64,000 nucleotides of DNA from JABMRW01 sp964396965. Lineage in GTDB: Bacteria > Chloroflexota > Dehalococcoidia > Dehalococcoidales > BS750m-G39. Below are positions 1 through 8,171 of the stretch, piece after piece (position 1 is the first letter of the stretch; every line of letters begins with the position of its first letter). The notes beneath the pieces are model-generated. The model saw nothing but the letters and a program-made list of their open reading frames with translations. It made no database searches and was not told where the DNA came from. The translations under genes and the position numbers were made by a program. Where the stretch lies: positions 1-64,000 of the forward strand of contig CAYNGD010000008.1 in the NCBI GenBank assembly GCA_964396965.1, given 5' to 3'.

Positions 1-791
1 AGCTCCTCCATCTCGGCCACCACCAGCAGGTTCTCCAGCAGGTCGTTGATGCCCTTCTTCTCCTTGGCCGAGATAGCCACGCAGACCACGTCACCACCCC
101 ACTCCTCGATAACCAGGCCGGCGTCAGCCAGCTGCTGTTTGACCCTCTCCGGGTTAGCGTCCGACTTATCAATCTTATTGATGGCCACCACGATGGGCAC
201 GCCGGCGGCCCGGGCATGGTCAATAGCCTCCAGCGTCTGGGGCATCACCCCATCGTCAGCCGCCACCACCAGAATGGTAATATCGGTTACCTGGGCGCCG
301 CGGGCCCGCATGGCGGTAAAGGCCTCGTGGCCGGGGGTATCCAGAAAGGTTATCTTCTGCCCCTCGACCTCCACCTGATAGGCGCCGATGTGCTGGGTAA
401 TGCCGCCGGCTTCGGTATCAACCACGTTAGTCTGACGGATGGCGTCCAGCAGCTTGGTCTTGCCGTGGTCAACATGGCCCATAATGGTAACCACCGGCGG
501 GCGCAGCTTCAGCCCACTCAGCTCCTCCTCCAGGGGGCGGTAGCGGCGGCTGCCGGCCTCGGTGACCAGAGGCTTGAGCTGGACCTCGTAGCCGAGGGCA
601 GCAGCCACCTTGGCGGCGGCTTCATAGTCAACCACCTGATTTATGTTGGCAAAGATGCCCTCCCTCATCAGCTGCTTGATGATATCAACGGCGCCGACCT
701 GAATCAGCTCGGCCAGCTGCCTCACCGATACCGAATGAGGGAGCTCGACCGTCTTCGCTTTAGCTTCCGAAGACTTGCCTGCTTTAGCCAA
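1..791 (-). CDS. infB: Translation initiation factor IF-2, N-terminal part (cut by window edge)
   Basis: IF-2 is the GTPase that brings fMet-tRNA to the 30S subunit and promotes subunit joining. About 263 residues are visible; the rest lies left of base 1. A short N-terminal IF2_N-type segment (about residues 18-75) is followed by the GTPase domain: G1 GHVDHGKT (105-112), DTPGHE (151-156), NKID (205-208) and a SAK box near the end. The start is TTG at 791, preceded by AAGGAG at suitable distance and 11 bases after the rnpM stop. The region before the GTPase domain is only about 95 residues, far shorter than in E. coli and similar to other short bacterial IF-2 forms. It is the last visible gene of the nusA operon. 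Identification is secure. Confidence 0.97.
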   Translation of the reverse strand, partial: MAKAGKSSEAKAKTVELPHSVSVRQLAELIQVGAVDIIKQLMREGIFANINQVVDYEAAAKVAAALGYEVQLKPLVTEAGSRRYRPLEEELSGLKLRPPVVTIMGHVDHGKTKLLDAIRQTNVVDTEAGGITQHIGAYQVEVEGQKITFLDTPGHEAFTAMRARGAQVTDITILVVAADDGVMPQTLEAIDHARAAGVPIVVAINKIDKSDANPERVKQQLADAGLVIEEWGGDVVCVAISAKEKKGINDLLENLLVVAEMEE

Positions 792-802
792 TAGCTCGCT
801 CC

Positions 803-1093
803 TTATCCCATCTCCCGGCCATATCTCATAAGCTCTTCACGGTTTTCCTCACTGAGGCTGGTGCGTAGGGTATAGTCCAGCCGCCTCTTCTCAAGCCCGG
901 CCTGCCAGCAGTCCGCCGCCGGACAGAGGTAGGCACCGCGCCCCGCCTTCCGCCCCGACGGGTCAACCTCAACACCACCGCCGGGAACCTTAACCAGACG
1001 GACCAGCTCCCGCTTGGGCCTAACCTGGCCGCAGGCGACGCAGCTCCGCTGGGGTATATGTCTAACCAGACTAGTACTCCTCTTCTTCGTCAA
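803..1093 (-). CDS. rnpM: YlxR/RnpM family RNA-binding protein
   Basis: Small YlxR-family protein (96 residues), encoded between nusA and infB as in most bacteria; in Bacillus the homologue binds and modulates RNase P RNA. The family signature is visible: RSCVACGQVRPKRELVRLV near the N-terminus, then DPSGRKAGRGAYLC and a second cysteine, which together form the RNA-binding fold. The reading frame opens with TTG at 1093 and overlaps the end of nusA by 23 bases. A slightly later start is possible because the family usually begins a few residues before the IPQRSC motif. It is translationally coupled to nusA. Confidence 0.93.
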   Translation of the reverse strand: MTKKRSTSLVRHIPQRSCVACGQVRPKRELVRLVKVPGGGVEVDPSGRKAGRGAYLCPAADCWQAGLEKRRLDYTLRTSLSEENREELMRYGREMG

Positions 1094-2510
1094 ATAACTC
1101 TTCCTTCTGGCGCCGCTTCTTTAACTTGACACCGTCCTCACCGCGCTCACGCGTTTCCTTTTTCTTCTTCCGCTTCGATTTATCCGCCGGCTTGGTCGGC
1201 CCGGTCTGCATGACGTCCTCGGCGAAGCGGAGCCTAGGGGCTTCCGCCCCCACCTTCACCCCAACCGGCGGCTTCAAGACGGTCTCCGGAGGCGCCAGCT
1301 CAGTCTCAAAGGCAACCGGCTCGGCCTCAGCCTTAGCCTCAACCTCGGCTTCAGCCTTCTCCGGCTCCGGCGTCTCGACAACCGGTAGTTCCGCAGGAAT
1401 CTCCTCGCTGACCACCGTCTCCTCGGCGACCCCGGCCACCTCGGTCAGAGGCTTGGTCGCGGCCAGCTTTTCCGCCTCAGCGATTGAGGCGCTCTTGATG
1501 TCAATCCGCCAGCCAGTAAGCTTGGCGGCCAGCCTGGCGTTCTGCCCTTCCTTACCGATAGCCAGAGAGAGCTGCCGGTCCGGGACAACCACGGTGGCTA
1601 TCCCGGCGTCCTCGTCCAGCGTAACGCTTAAGACCTGGGCCGGGCTGAGGGCGCTGGCGATAAACACCGAGGCATCCTGATTCCAGGCAATCACGTCCAG
1701 CTTCTCGCCGCTGAGCTCTCTCATGATGTTCTGTATCCGAATACCACGCAGGCCGACGCAGCAGCCGACCGGGTCAATGCCTTCCTGACTGGCGGCCACG
1801 GCCACCTTGCTGCGGAAGCCGGCCTCGCGGGCGACCGCCTTAATCTCCACCGTCCCGTTAAGCACCTCGGGAACCTCCAGCTCAAAGAGGCGGCGCAGAA
1901 AATCGGGGTGGGAGCGGGAGACTACCACCTGGGGGCCCTTGGCGGTGCGGACCACCTCAAGCAGATAGACCCTGAGCCGCTGACCGATGCGGTACCTCTC
2001 GTTGCGTACCTGCTCGGAAACAGGGAGAATGGCCTCGGTCCGGCCCAGGTCAAGGAAGACCTGCCGGGACTCAATACGCTGCACCAGCCCGCTGACGATG
2101 TCGCCCTCCCGGCCCGAATACTCCTCAAATATGGCGCTGTGCTCGGCCTCATGGAGGCGCTGGAGGATGACCTGCTTGGCCGTCTGGGCAGCGATGCGCC
2201 CAGCGTTGCGCGGGGTGGCCTCTACCTCAACCGTGCCATCCATCACCGCCTCCGGGTTAATCTTCTGCGCCTCAGCCAGAGATATCTCCCTGTGAGGGTC
2301 TTCCGGCTTCTCCACGACCAGCTTCTCCGCCCACACCCTGACCCTGCCCGTGGTCGGGTCTATCTTGACCGAGATATTCTGGTTGGGAGCAAAGCTGTCC
2401 TTACGGTAGGCCGAGACCAGTGCCGTCTCTACCGCCGAAATCACCACCTCTTTCGGCAGGTTCTTCTCCGCCGCCAGCTGGGTCAGCGCCAGCATAAATT
2501 CGCTCTTCAT
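1071..2510 (-). CDS. nusA: Transcription termination/antitermination factor NusA
   Basis: NusA binds RNA polymerase and nascent RNA and controls pausing, termination and antitermination. The N-terminal polymerase-binding domain covers about residues 1-125, the S1 domain about 135-200, KH1 carries GCCVGLRGIRIQ (249-260) and KH2 carries LAIGKEGQNARLAAK (316-330). After residue 345 the protein continues as a low-complexity tail, first Glu/Ala/Pro-rich and then Lys/Arg-rich, with no recognisable acidic-repeat domain of the E. coli type. Start ATG at 2510 has GGAGG eleven bases upstream. It leads the nusA-rnpM-infB operon. No rimP gene lies immediately upstream, although rimP usually precedes nusA. 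Confidence 0.96.
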   Translation of the reverse strand: MKSEFMLALTQLAAEKNLPKEVVISAVETALVSAYRKDSFAPNQNISVKIDPTTGRVRVWAEKLVVEKPEDPHREISLAEAQKINPEAVMDGTVEVEATPRNAGRIAAQTAKQVILQRLHEAEHSAIFEEYSGREGDIVSGLVQRIESRQVFLDLGRTEAILPVSEQVRNERYRIGQRLRVYLLEVVRTAKGPQVVVSRSHPDFLRRLFELEVPEVLNGTVEIKAVAREAGFRSKVAVAASQEGIDPVGCCVGLRGIRIQNIMRELSGEKLDVIAWNQDASVFIASALSPAQVLSVTLDEDAGIATVVVPDRQLSLAIGKEGQNARLAAKLTGWRIDIKSASIAEAEKLAATKPLTEVAGVAEETVVSEEIPAELPVVETPEPEKAEAEVEAKAEAEPVAFETELAPPETVLKPPVGVKVGAEAPRLRFAEDVMQTGPTKPADKSKRKKKKETRERGEDGVKLKKRRQKEELFDEEEEY

Positions 2511-2545
2511 CCGAGCCTAAACCTCCGACCTTTTATTCCCCCCTA

Positions 2546-2573
2546 CAACAAAAAAGTGGGAATCAACCCACTT
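2546..2573 (-). terminator. Intrinsic-terminator hairpin in the nusA leader (attenuator candidate)
   Basis: On the minus strand, AAGTGGG (2573-2567) pairs with CCCACTT (2560-2554) across a 6-base TTGATT loop and is followed at once by a T-run. It lies between the predicted promoter (2612-2640) and the nusA start, so it is placed to terminate transcripts before the operon. That nusA operons are autoregulated through leader terminators is known for E. coli; that it happens here is inference. Confidence 0.7.
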
Positions 2574-2611
2574 CACAAGTCACTTATAGCTGGCAGATGT
2601 TAACCATAATG

Positions 2612-2640
2612 AGTATACCACAACACGGCGGCGGATGCAA
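2612..2640 (-). promoter_or_regulatory. Predicted sigma-70-type promoter of nusA-rnpM-infB
   Basis: Minus strand: -35 TTGCAT (2640-2635), 17-base spacer, -10 TATACT (2617-2612). Transcription should begin near 2605, giving a leader of about 95 bases before the nusA ATG. Confidence 0.75.
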
Positions 2641-2671
2641 TAGCTGGCTAGCAATTATACTACCGCTAGGC

Positions 2672-2677
2672 TATAAT
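2672..2677 (+). promoter_or_regulatory. Predicted -10 box for the M20 amidohydrolase operon
   Basis: A perfect TATAAT lies 35 bases before the GTG at 2713. The -35 region at the right distance is poor, so only the -10 is supported. Confidence 0.5.
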
Positions 2678-2712
2678 TAAGGATAACCTATAAAAGGCAG
2701 ACCCCCCGAACA

Positions 2713-3897
2713 GTGAACAGTCCGGATATAGCCGAATTAAAAGCCTCGGTAACCGCCAGCGTTGAAGCGCAGAGCCGCCAGCTCCGCGATTTAAGCCTCA
2801 AAATCCACGCCCACCCCGAGCTTGGCTTCAACGAGGTCAAGGCAGCCGGCTGGCTCAGTCAATATCTGGAGAAAAACGGCTTCAGCGTGGAGCGGGGCAT
2901 CTGCAAACTTAAGACCGCCTTCCGGGGAAGCTACGGGAAGGGAAGGCCGGCTATCGCCCTGCTGGCCGAGTACGACGCCCTGCCCAAACTGGGGCACGCC
3001 TGCGGGCATAACCTTATCGCCGGCGGCTCCGTCGGCGCCGCCGTGGCCGCCAAGATAGCTGTTGACCGCTTCGGTGGGACGATTAAGGTTATCGGCACCC
3101 CGGCCGAGGAACTCTACGGGGGCAAGGTTCTCATGGTGGAGCGAGGGGCCTTCGCCGGCCTCGACGCCGCCATGATGGTGCACCCCGGCTCGCATAACGC
3201 CGCCGTCACTCCGGCCCTGGCCTGCCTGTCCCTGGATGTGGAGTTCTTCGGGCGGGCGGCCCACGCCGCCGGCCACCCCGAAGCCGGCATCAACGCCCTG
3301 GAGGCTATGCTCCTATCATTCGCCGCCATTAACTCGCTGAGGCAGCACATCAAAGACAGGGCGCGCATCCATGGCATCATCACCGACGGCGGGGAGGCAG
3401 CCAACGTCGTGCCCGCCCACAGCGCCGGCAATTTTTTAGTGCGCGCCGAGGACTACGCCTACCTTGAGGAACTGAAAGAAAAGGTGCTGGACTGCTTCGT
3501 CAGCGGGGCCACTGCCACCGGCGCCCGCCTGGAATACCGCTGGGGGGAGACAATCTACACACCGATGCGCAATAACCTGACCCTGGCCAAACTGTTCCGG
3601 GGGAATATGCAGTCACTGGGACGCCGGATGTCACTCAACGACCCGGAGAGGTCGTTCGGTAGCACCGATATGGGCAACGTTAGCCAGGTCGTGCCCGGTA
3701 TCCACCCCGGCGTAGCCATAGCCTCTCCAAAGATAACCAACCACTCCCCGGAGTTCGCCCTGGCGGCGGCCTCGGAGGCCGGCATCAAGGGGATGCTCGA
3801 TGCCGCCAAAGCGCTGGCCATGACCATCGTTGACCTGGCCGCCAGCCCGGAAACAGTGGCCAAGGTTAAACAGGAGTTCAGCAAACAAAATGGTTAA
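2713..3897 (+). CDS. M20-family amidohydrolase/peptidase (AbgB/PM20D2-like)
   Basis: Zinc-dependent amidohydrolase of peptidase family M20, predicted to cleave an N-acyl or aminoacyl amide bond in the cytoplasm. Seen in the 394 residues: LAEYDALP (84-91) and GHACGHN (94-100) with the metal ligands, TPAEE (129-133) with the catalytic glutamate, a dimerisation-type insert, and FGSTDMGNVSQ near the C-terminus. This pattern resembles the aminobenzoyl-glutamate hydrolase/PM20D2 branch; the true substrate is unknown. The start is GTG with only a weak ribosome-binding site. Its end overlaps the next gene by 8 bases, which suggests co-transcription with the dehydratase-activator genes. Confidence 0.88.
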   Translation: MNSPDIAELKASVTASVEAQSRQLRDLSLKIHAHPELGFNEVKAAGWLSQYLEKNGFSVERGICKLKTAFRGSYGKGRPAIALLAEYDALPKLGHACGHNLIAGGSVGAAVAAKIAVDRFGGTIKVIGTPAEELYGGKVLMVERGAFAGLDAAMMVHPGSHNAAVTPALACLSLDVEFFGRAAHAAGHPEAGINALEAMLLSFAAINSLRQHIKDRARIHGIITDGGEAANVVPAHSAGNFLVRAEDYAYLEELKEKVLDCFVSGATATGARLEYRWGETIYTPMRNNLTLAKLFRGNMQSLGRRMSLNDPERSFGSTDMGNVSQVVPGIHPGVAIASPKITNHSPEFALAAASEAGIKGMLDAAKALAMTIVDLAASPETVAKVKQEFSKQNG

Positions 3898-4870
3898 GGT
3901 CGGCATCCCCAGGACCCTGCTCTACTACCAGTACTACCCGATGTGGCAAAGCTTCTTCCAGGGGCTGGGGGCGGAGGTGATAGTCTCGCCGCCGACCACC
4001 CAGGCCGTGCTTTCCGCCGGCTCATCGCGGGTGGTGACCGATACCTGCCTGCCGGTAAAGACCTTCTGCGGACACGTGCTGGCGCTGGTGGACAAGTGCG
4101 ACTTCATCTTTATTCCCGCCCTGCGCAGCATCAAGCGCAAGATTTTTAACTGCTCCAAGTTTCTCGGCCTACCCGATATGACCCGGGCCGTTATCCCGGA
4201 GTGCCCACCCATACTGGATATTGATATAGATATCAATAAGGGCAAGCGCCGGCTTTATCAGGCTATCTACAGACTGGGGCGGCACTTCAGCTGGGACCCG
4301 CTCAAAATAAGAAGGGCGGCGCTGGCTGCCTGGGGAGCCCACCAGGAATATAAAGAGCTGATGGTAAACCAGGCCCTGACTCCACCCCAGGCGATAGCCG
4401 GGGCGAATGCAGAAAAGCATCCCACCCCAAATCAAGCGGCCATCGCCCTGGTCGGCCACCCCTACCTACTCTATGATGAGCACATCAACCACCGCCTCAT
4501 ACACCGCTTGGAGCAGGCCGGCTACCGGGTGCTGACACCGGAGATGCTAACGCCAGAGCAGTTGGGAACAGCCGTAGCCAGACTGACGGGGAGGCCCTAC
4601 TGGACCTATGAGGAGGAGGTGGTGGGCAGCGGGGGGCACTATCTGGGAAGCAGGGTGGCCGGGGTAATCGGGGTGGTCGCCTTCGGCTGCGGGCCCGACT
4701 CGCTGATGATGGACATGGTGCAGCGGCAGGCGATAAAGCTGGGGACGACGCCCTTCATGAGCCTGACCCTAGAGGAGCATACCGCCGAGGCCGGCATAGT
4801 CACCCGCCTTGAGGCATTTCTAGATATGATAGAGAGAAGAAAGCGCAAAGGGGCTGAAGTATGCGCGTAA
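3890..4870 (+). CDS. Acyl-CoA dehydratase activase-related protein (DUF2229/COG3580 type)
   Basis: 326-residue protein matching the DUF2229/COG3580 part of large 2-hydroxyacyl-CoA dehydratase activase proteins. It starts VGIPRTLLYYQYYPMW and has conserved cysteines in DTCLPVKTFCGH (C53, C60) and a later GCGPDS motif. In many anaerobes this segment is fused to BadF-type ATPase domains; here it stands alone. Start ATG at 3890 has AGGAG 13 bases upstream; it overlaps the M20 gene by 8 bases and the following gene by 10. The family is thought to handle iron-sulfur cofactors of acyl-CoA dehydratases or reductases, but the biochemical role of this part is not established. Confidence 0.82.
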   Translation: MVKVGIPRTLLYYQYYPMWQSFFQGLGAEVIVSPPTTQAVLSAGSSRVVTDTCLPVKTFCGHVLALVDKCDFIFIPALRSIKRKIFNCSKFLGLPDMTRAVIPECPPILDIDIDINKGKRRLYQAIYRLGRHFSWDPLKIRRAALAAWGAHQEYKELMVNQALTPPQAIAGANAEKHPTPNQAAIALVGHPYLLYDEHINHRLIHRLEQAGYRVLTPEMLTPEQLGTAVARLTGRPYWTYEEEVVGSGGHYLGSRVAGVIGVVAFGCGPDSLMMDMVQRQAIKLGTTPFMSLTLEEHTAEAGIVTRLEAFLDMIERRKRKGAEVCA

Positions 4871-5940
4871 GCATGCCCCACATGGGCAACCTTTATATAC
4901 CGCTCAAAGCGCTGGCCCAGAGGCTGGAACTGGACTTCGTTGTGCCGCCACTCACCAGCCACCGCACCCTTTCCCTAGGGGTGCGGTACTCGCCAGAGGG
5001 GATGTGCATCCCCTTCAAGCTGACTCTGGGCAACCTGATTGAGGCCGCCGAGCTCGGCGCCGATACCTTATTAATGCCCGCCGGCTCGGGCATCTGCCGG
5101 CTGGGCTACTACGCCAAGACCCAGGAGCAGGTGCTCCACGACCTGGGGTATGATGCTGAAATACTCTGTTTGGGGATTTCCCAACACAAGTTTTTCGGCC
5201 TGATGGAATTGCTTAAGCGTCTGTCCAACAACGCCCCCTGGCTTAAAATTATCTCGGCCTTCCGCTTCGGCCTGGCCAAGCTCAACGTCCTGGACGATAT
5301 AGAACGGGCGGTGCAAAAGGTCAGGCCGGTGGAGTTGGCAAAGGGGACGGCCAATAGAATATTCGCCCAGGCGGTCAAGGCTACCGACCAGGCCGATGAC
5401 TACAAGAGCCTGAAAAGGGTGCAGAGGGACTATCTGGAACAGCTAGAACGGGTGGAGAGGGACGAGAGCGCCCGGCCACTGGTGGTGGGCATAATCGGCG
5501 AATTTTATGTACTACTGGAGCCTTTCTCCAACCTTGACGTGGAGAAGGAGCTGGGGAGGCTGGGGGTGGAGGTGAGGAGAAGCATCTTTACCTCGGGGTG
5601 GACCAAGTTCAGCTTCTTCCTCAACCCGCTGGGGATGAACGAGAAAGACCGCCTCCATAAGGCGGCTATGCCCTACCTCAAGCGGGATATCGGCGGGGAG
5701 GGCTGGGAATCGGTGGGGGAGAAGGTGCTCCACGCCAGAGACTACGACGGGCTGATACACCTGGCGCCATTCACCTGCATGCCAGAGATAGTCGCCCAGA
5801 ACATCATGCCCTCGACCAAAGAGAGCCTGCCAGTGCTGACCATACTCTGCGACGAGCAGCTGGGCAAGCCGGGGATGCTGACCCGGCTGGAGGCCTTCGT
5901 TGACCTGCTTAAATACCGGCGGGCCAAAGTGAAGGTTTAG
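4861..5940 (+). CDS. Acyl-CoA dehydratase activase-related protein (COG3581 type)
   Basis: 359-residue partner of the preceding gene, related to the COG3581 segment of large dehydratase activases and to the dehydratase B/C-subunit fold. Conserved cysteines are seen in PEGMCIPFKL (C49), AGSGICRLGYY (C79) and, near the C-terminus, FTCMPEIVAQN; they are likely iron-sulfur ligands. Start ATG at 4861 lies inside the previous gene (10-base overlap), which points to translational coupling. It is followed by a 233-base gap filled by a dispersed repeat and then by the BadF-type ATPase. Together the three genes look like one multidomain activase split into separate polypeptides. Confidence 0.82.
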   Translation: MRVSMPHMGNLYIPLKALAQRLELDFVVPPLTSHRTLSLGVRYSPEGMCIPFKLTLGNLIEAAELGADTLLMPAGSGICRLGYYAKTQEQVLHDLGYDAEILCLGISQHKFFGLMELLKRLSNNAPWLKIISAFRFGLAKLNVLDDIERAVQKVRPVELAKGTANRIFAQAVKATDQADDYKSLKRVQRDYLEQLERVERDESARPLVVGIIGEFYVLLEPFSNLDVEKELGRLGVEVRRSIFTSGWTKFSFFLNPLGMNEKDRLHKAAMPYLKRDIGGEGWESVGEKVLHARDYDGLIHLAPFTCMPEIVAQNIMPSTKESLPVLTILCDEQLGKPGMLTRLEAFVDLLKYRRAKVKV

Positions 5941-5975
5941 GAGGAGTTCTCGCCGGATTTTTAGAATAAGTTTTA

Positions 5976-6126
5976 TTTCCCACCCTCCCACCCTCAAAGG
6001 CTATGCCTTTAAAACTCCCTGGAATAAAGGGGGGATGGAAAAGGGATAATTTCTCCCCTTGGGGGTGGGCAAGAAAGTCTAAGAGGCGAAGCCTTTTCAA
6101 GCGTGTGGGTATGGGAAGAAAAACAC
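5976..6126. repeat. Hairpin-G4 dispersed repeat, copy A (inverted pair of units)
   Basis: The 5941-6173 gap is mostly this element. The right unit (+) has the hairpin AAGAGGC-GAA-GCCTTTT (6081-6097) followed by GTGGGTATGGGAAGAA (6105-6120); its G-runs are partly lost. The left unit (5976-6019) reads in reverse: its hairpin is AAAGGCTATGCCTTT (5996-6010) and its minus strand carries GGGTGGGAGGGTGGG, a perfect four-triplet G-quadruplex motif. The two arms face each other around about 55 bases, a MITE-like arrangement. Related copies lie at 16801, 40438, 43881 and 63196. Confidence 0.85.
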
Positions 6127-6144
6127 TGGTGAAAAACAGGGGGC

Positions 6145-6161
6145 GAGGTTGATAAAACCTC
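6145..6161 (+). other. Short hairpin just upstream of the BadF-type activase start
   Basis: GAGGTT (6145-6150) pairs with AACCTC (6156-6161) around a GATAA loop and ends 12 bases before the ATG at 6174. No clear Shine-Dalgarno sequence follows it, so it may influence translation. This is inference from position only. Confidence 0.35.
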
Positions 6162-6173
6162 TAAAAAGAATCA

Positions 6174-7133
6174 ATGGAAGTCTACCTGGGTATTGACGTC
6201 GGCTCGGTGACCACCAAGCTGGCCGCATTAGACAAAAGCGACCAACTGGTCGGCCATCTCTACCTGCCGACTCAGGGTAAACCCATCGAGATGGTGCAGC
6301 AGTGCCTGAAAGAGGCTAAAAAACAGCTGCCCAAAGATGTTGAAATAAACGGTGTGGCCACCACCGGCAGCGCCCGCTACCTGGCCGGGGTCATCGTCGG
6401 CGCCGACCTGGTCAAGAACGAAATCACCAGCCACGCCGTGGGCGCCCTGCACTACTTCCCCGACGGGCAGACCGTCATCGAAATCGGCGGGCAGGACAGC
6501 AAGATTATCATCATCCGTGACGGCATCGTCACCGACTTCGGCATGAACACCGTCTGCGCCGCCGGCACCGGCAGCTTCCTCGACCACCAGGCGCTGCGCC
6601 TCAACATGAGCATTGAGCAGTTCAGCCAGCGCTCGCTGGAGAGCACCACTCCCGTGCGCATCGCCGGACGCTGCACCGTCTTCGCCGAGTCGGACATGAT
6701 ACACAAGCAACAGATGGGCCACCGCACCGAGGATATCCTCTACGGCCTCTGCCAGGCGCTGGTGCGCAACTACCTCAACAATGTGGGGCTGGGCAAGGAC
6801 ATCCAGCCTCCGGTGATATTCCAGGGCGGGGTCGCCTTCAACCAGGGCATCGTCAAGGCGCTACGGGAGGAGCTTAAAACAGAGGTCATCGTCCCCCCCC
6901 ACCACGAGGTGATGGGGGCCATCGGCGCCGCCCTGCTGGTGCACGAAGAGATGAGCGCCAGCCGAAAGGAGAGCCGGTTCAAGGGGTTCGGCGTAAGCGA
7001 GATAAAATACCGCACCTCCTCCTTTGAATGCAAGGCCTGCCCCAACCTGTGCGAGATAGCCCAGCTTTCCCTGGACGGGGAGGTGCTGGCCCGGTGGGGG
7101 GGCCGCTGCGATATGTGGGAGAGAGCCGAATAA
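6174..7133 (+). CDS. BadF/BadG/HgdC-type ATPase, activator of (R)-2-hydroxyacyl-CoA dehydratase or benzoyl-CoA reductase
   Basis: ASKHA-fold ATPase (319 residues) that in characterised systems transfers one electron, driven by ATP, to an iron-sulfur dehydratase or reductase. Seen: phosphate-1 motif GIDVGSVTTKLAAL (6-19), IGGQDSK (104-110), and the two cysteines of the dimer-bridging [4Fe-4S] cluster in NTVCAAGTGSF (C128) and GRCTVFAESD (C167), at almost the same positions as in HgdC. A C-terminal extension carries further cysteines (FECKACPNLCEI and GGRCD), as in the activase-related family. plsX begins 6 bases after its stop. No catalytic dehydratase or reductase subunit is found in this window, so the partner enzyme is unknown. 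Confidence 0.9.
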   Translation: MEVYLGIDVGSVTTKLAALDKSDQLVGHLYLPTQGKPIEMVQQCLKEAKKQLPKDVEINGVATTGSARYLAGVIVGADLVKNEITSHAVGALHYFPDGQTVIEIGGQDSKIIIIRDGIVTDFGMNTVCAAGTGSFLDHQALRLNMSIEQFSQRSLESTTPVRIAGRCTVFAESDMIHKQQMGHRTEDILYGLCQALVRNYLNNVGLGKDIQPPVIFQGGVAFNQGIVKALREELKTEVIVPPHHEVMGAIGAALLVHEEMSASRKESRFKGFGVSEIKYRTSSFECKACPNLCEIAQLSLDGEVLARWGGRCDMWERAE

Positions 7134-7139
7134 ATAACT

Positions 7140-8171
7140 ATGAGCGACAACAACGTGATGATTGCCATTGACGCCGCTGGTGGCGAGCACGCCCCCCGGG
7201 AGATCGTCGAAGGGGCCATCAAGGCCGCCCAGGACTTCGGCGTCGACATCGCCCTGGTGGGCAATAAGTCAATACTGCACGTGCTGGCCGGCCACTATAT
7301 GAACAAGCTCAACCTGAAGATTATCGACGCCCCACAGGTTATCGGCTACAATGAGCACCCGCTGAAGGCAATTAAAAGCAAGCCGAACTCCTCGATAGTC
7401 ATCGGGGTCAATCTGGTGAGGGACGGCGCCGCCAGTGCCTTCGTCTCCGCCGGCAACACCGGCGCCGTGCTCGCCGCCAGCCTGCTCAGCCTAAGCAAGG
7501 TAAAGGGCATCGACCGCCCCGCCCTGGGCAGCTTCCTCGATATCACCCCCCCCGTCCCCGCCCTGCTCATTGACGCCGGCGCCAACGCCGACTGCCACCC
7601 CAACAACCTGGTCCAGTTCGCTCAGATGGGCAGCATCTATACCAAGCACATCCTCGGCATAGACGCCCCCAGCATCGGTCTGCTCAACAACGGCGAGGAG
7701 GAAATCAAGGGTAACCGCCTGGCCCAGCAGACCCACCAGCTGCTCAAAAGGCGCAACGGCCTGAACTTCGTCGGTAACATCGAGGGGCAGGATATAATGA
7801 AAAGAAAGGTGGACATCATTGTAACCGACGGTTTCACCGGCAACATCGTGCTCAAGACCATCGAGGGAATGGGGGACAGCTTTTTGCATGTGGCACGGCA
7901 GGCCAGCCGCATCTTCTCCACCGCCTACCACCTGCGGGGAAGGGAGCTGCTCCGCGATATCGGCCTGGGCTCCTGGGTGAAGAGGGTGGACTATACCGAA
8001 TACGGGGGGGCCTGCCTGATGGGGGTAAACGGGAATGTTATCGTCGCCCACGGGCGTAGCCAGGCCAAGGCGATAAAAAACGCCATCGGCCTGGCCAAAC
8101 AGACGGTAGAAAGGGACATCTGCCGAATAATGAAGGAGGAAAACTATGACCAAACCAATCCAAGTGGATGA
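7140..8171 (+). CDS. plsX: Phosphate acyltransferase PlsX
   Basis: Converts acyl-ACP and phosphate to acyl-phosphate, the donor used by PlsY in phospholipid synthesis. 343 residues, usual for the family, with the opening IAIDAAGGEHAPREIVEGA, the block SAGNTGAVLAASL and the block IVTDGFTGNIVLKTIEGMG. The start is ATG six bases after the activase gene, without a good Shine-Dalgarno sequence. Its 3' end overlaps the thioredoxin gene by 26 bases. The usual fab neighbours are missing. The fatty acid kinase genes at 51-56 kb make the same acyl-phosphate product from exogenous fatty acids. Confidence 0.95.
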   Translation: MSDNNVMIAIDAAGGEHAPREIVEGAIKAAQDFGVDIALVGNKSILHVLAGHYMNKLNLKIIDAPQVIGYNEHPLKAIKSKPNSSIVIGVNLVRDGAASAFVSAGNTGAVLAASLLSLSKVKGIDRPALGSFLDITPPVPALLIDAGANADCHPNNLVQFAQMGSIYTKHILGIDAPSIGLLNNGEEEIKGNRLAQQTHQLLKRRNGLNFVGNIEGQDIMKRKVDIIVTDGFTGNIVLKTIEGMGDSFLHVARQASRIFSTAYHLRGRELLRDIGLGSWVKRVDYTEYGGACLMGVNGNVIVAHGRSQAKAIKNAIGLAKQTVERDICRIMKEENYDQTNPSG

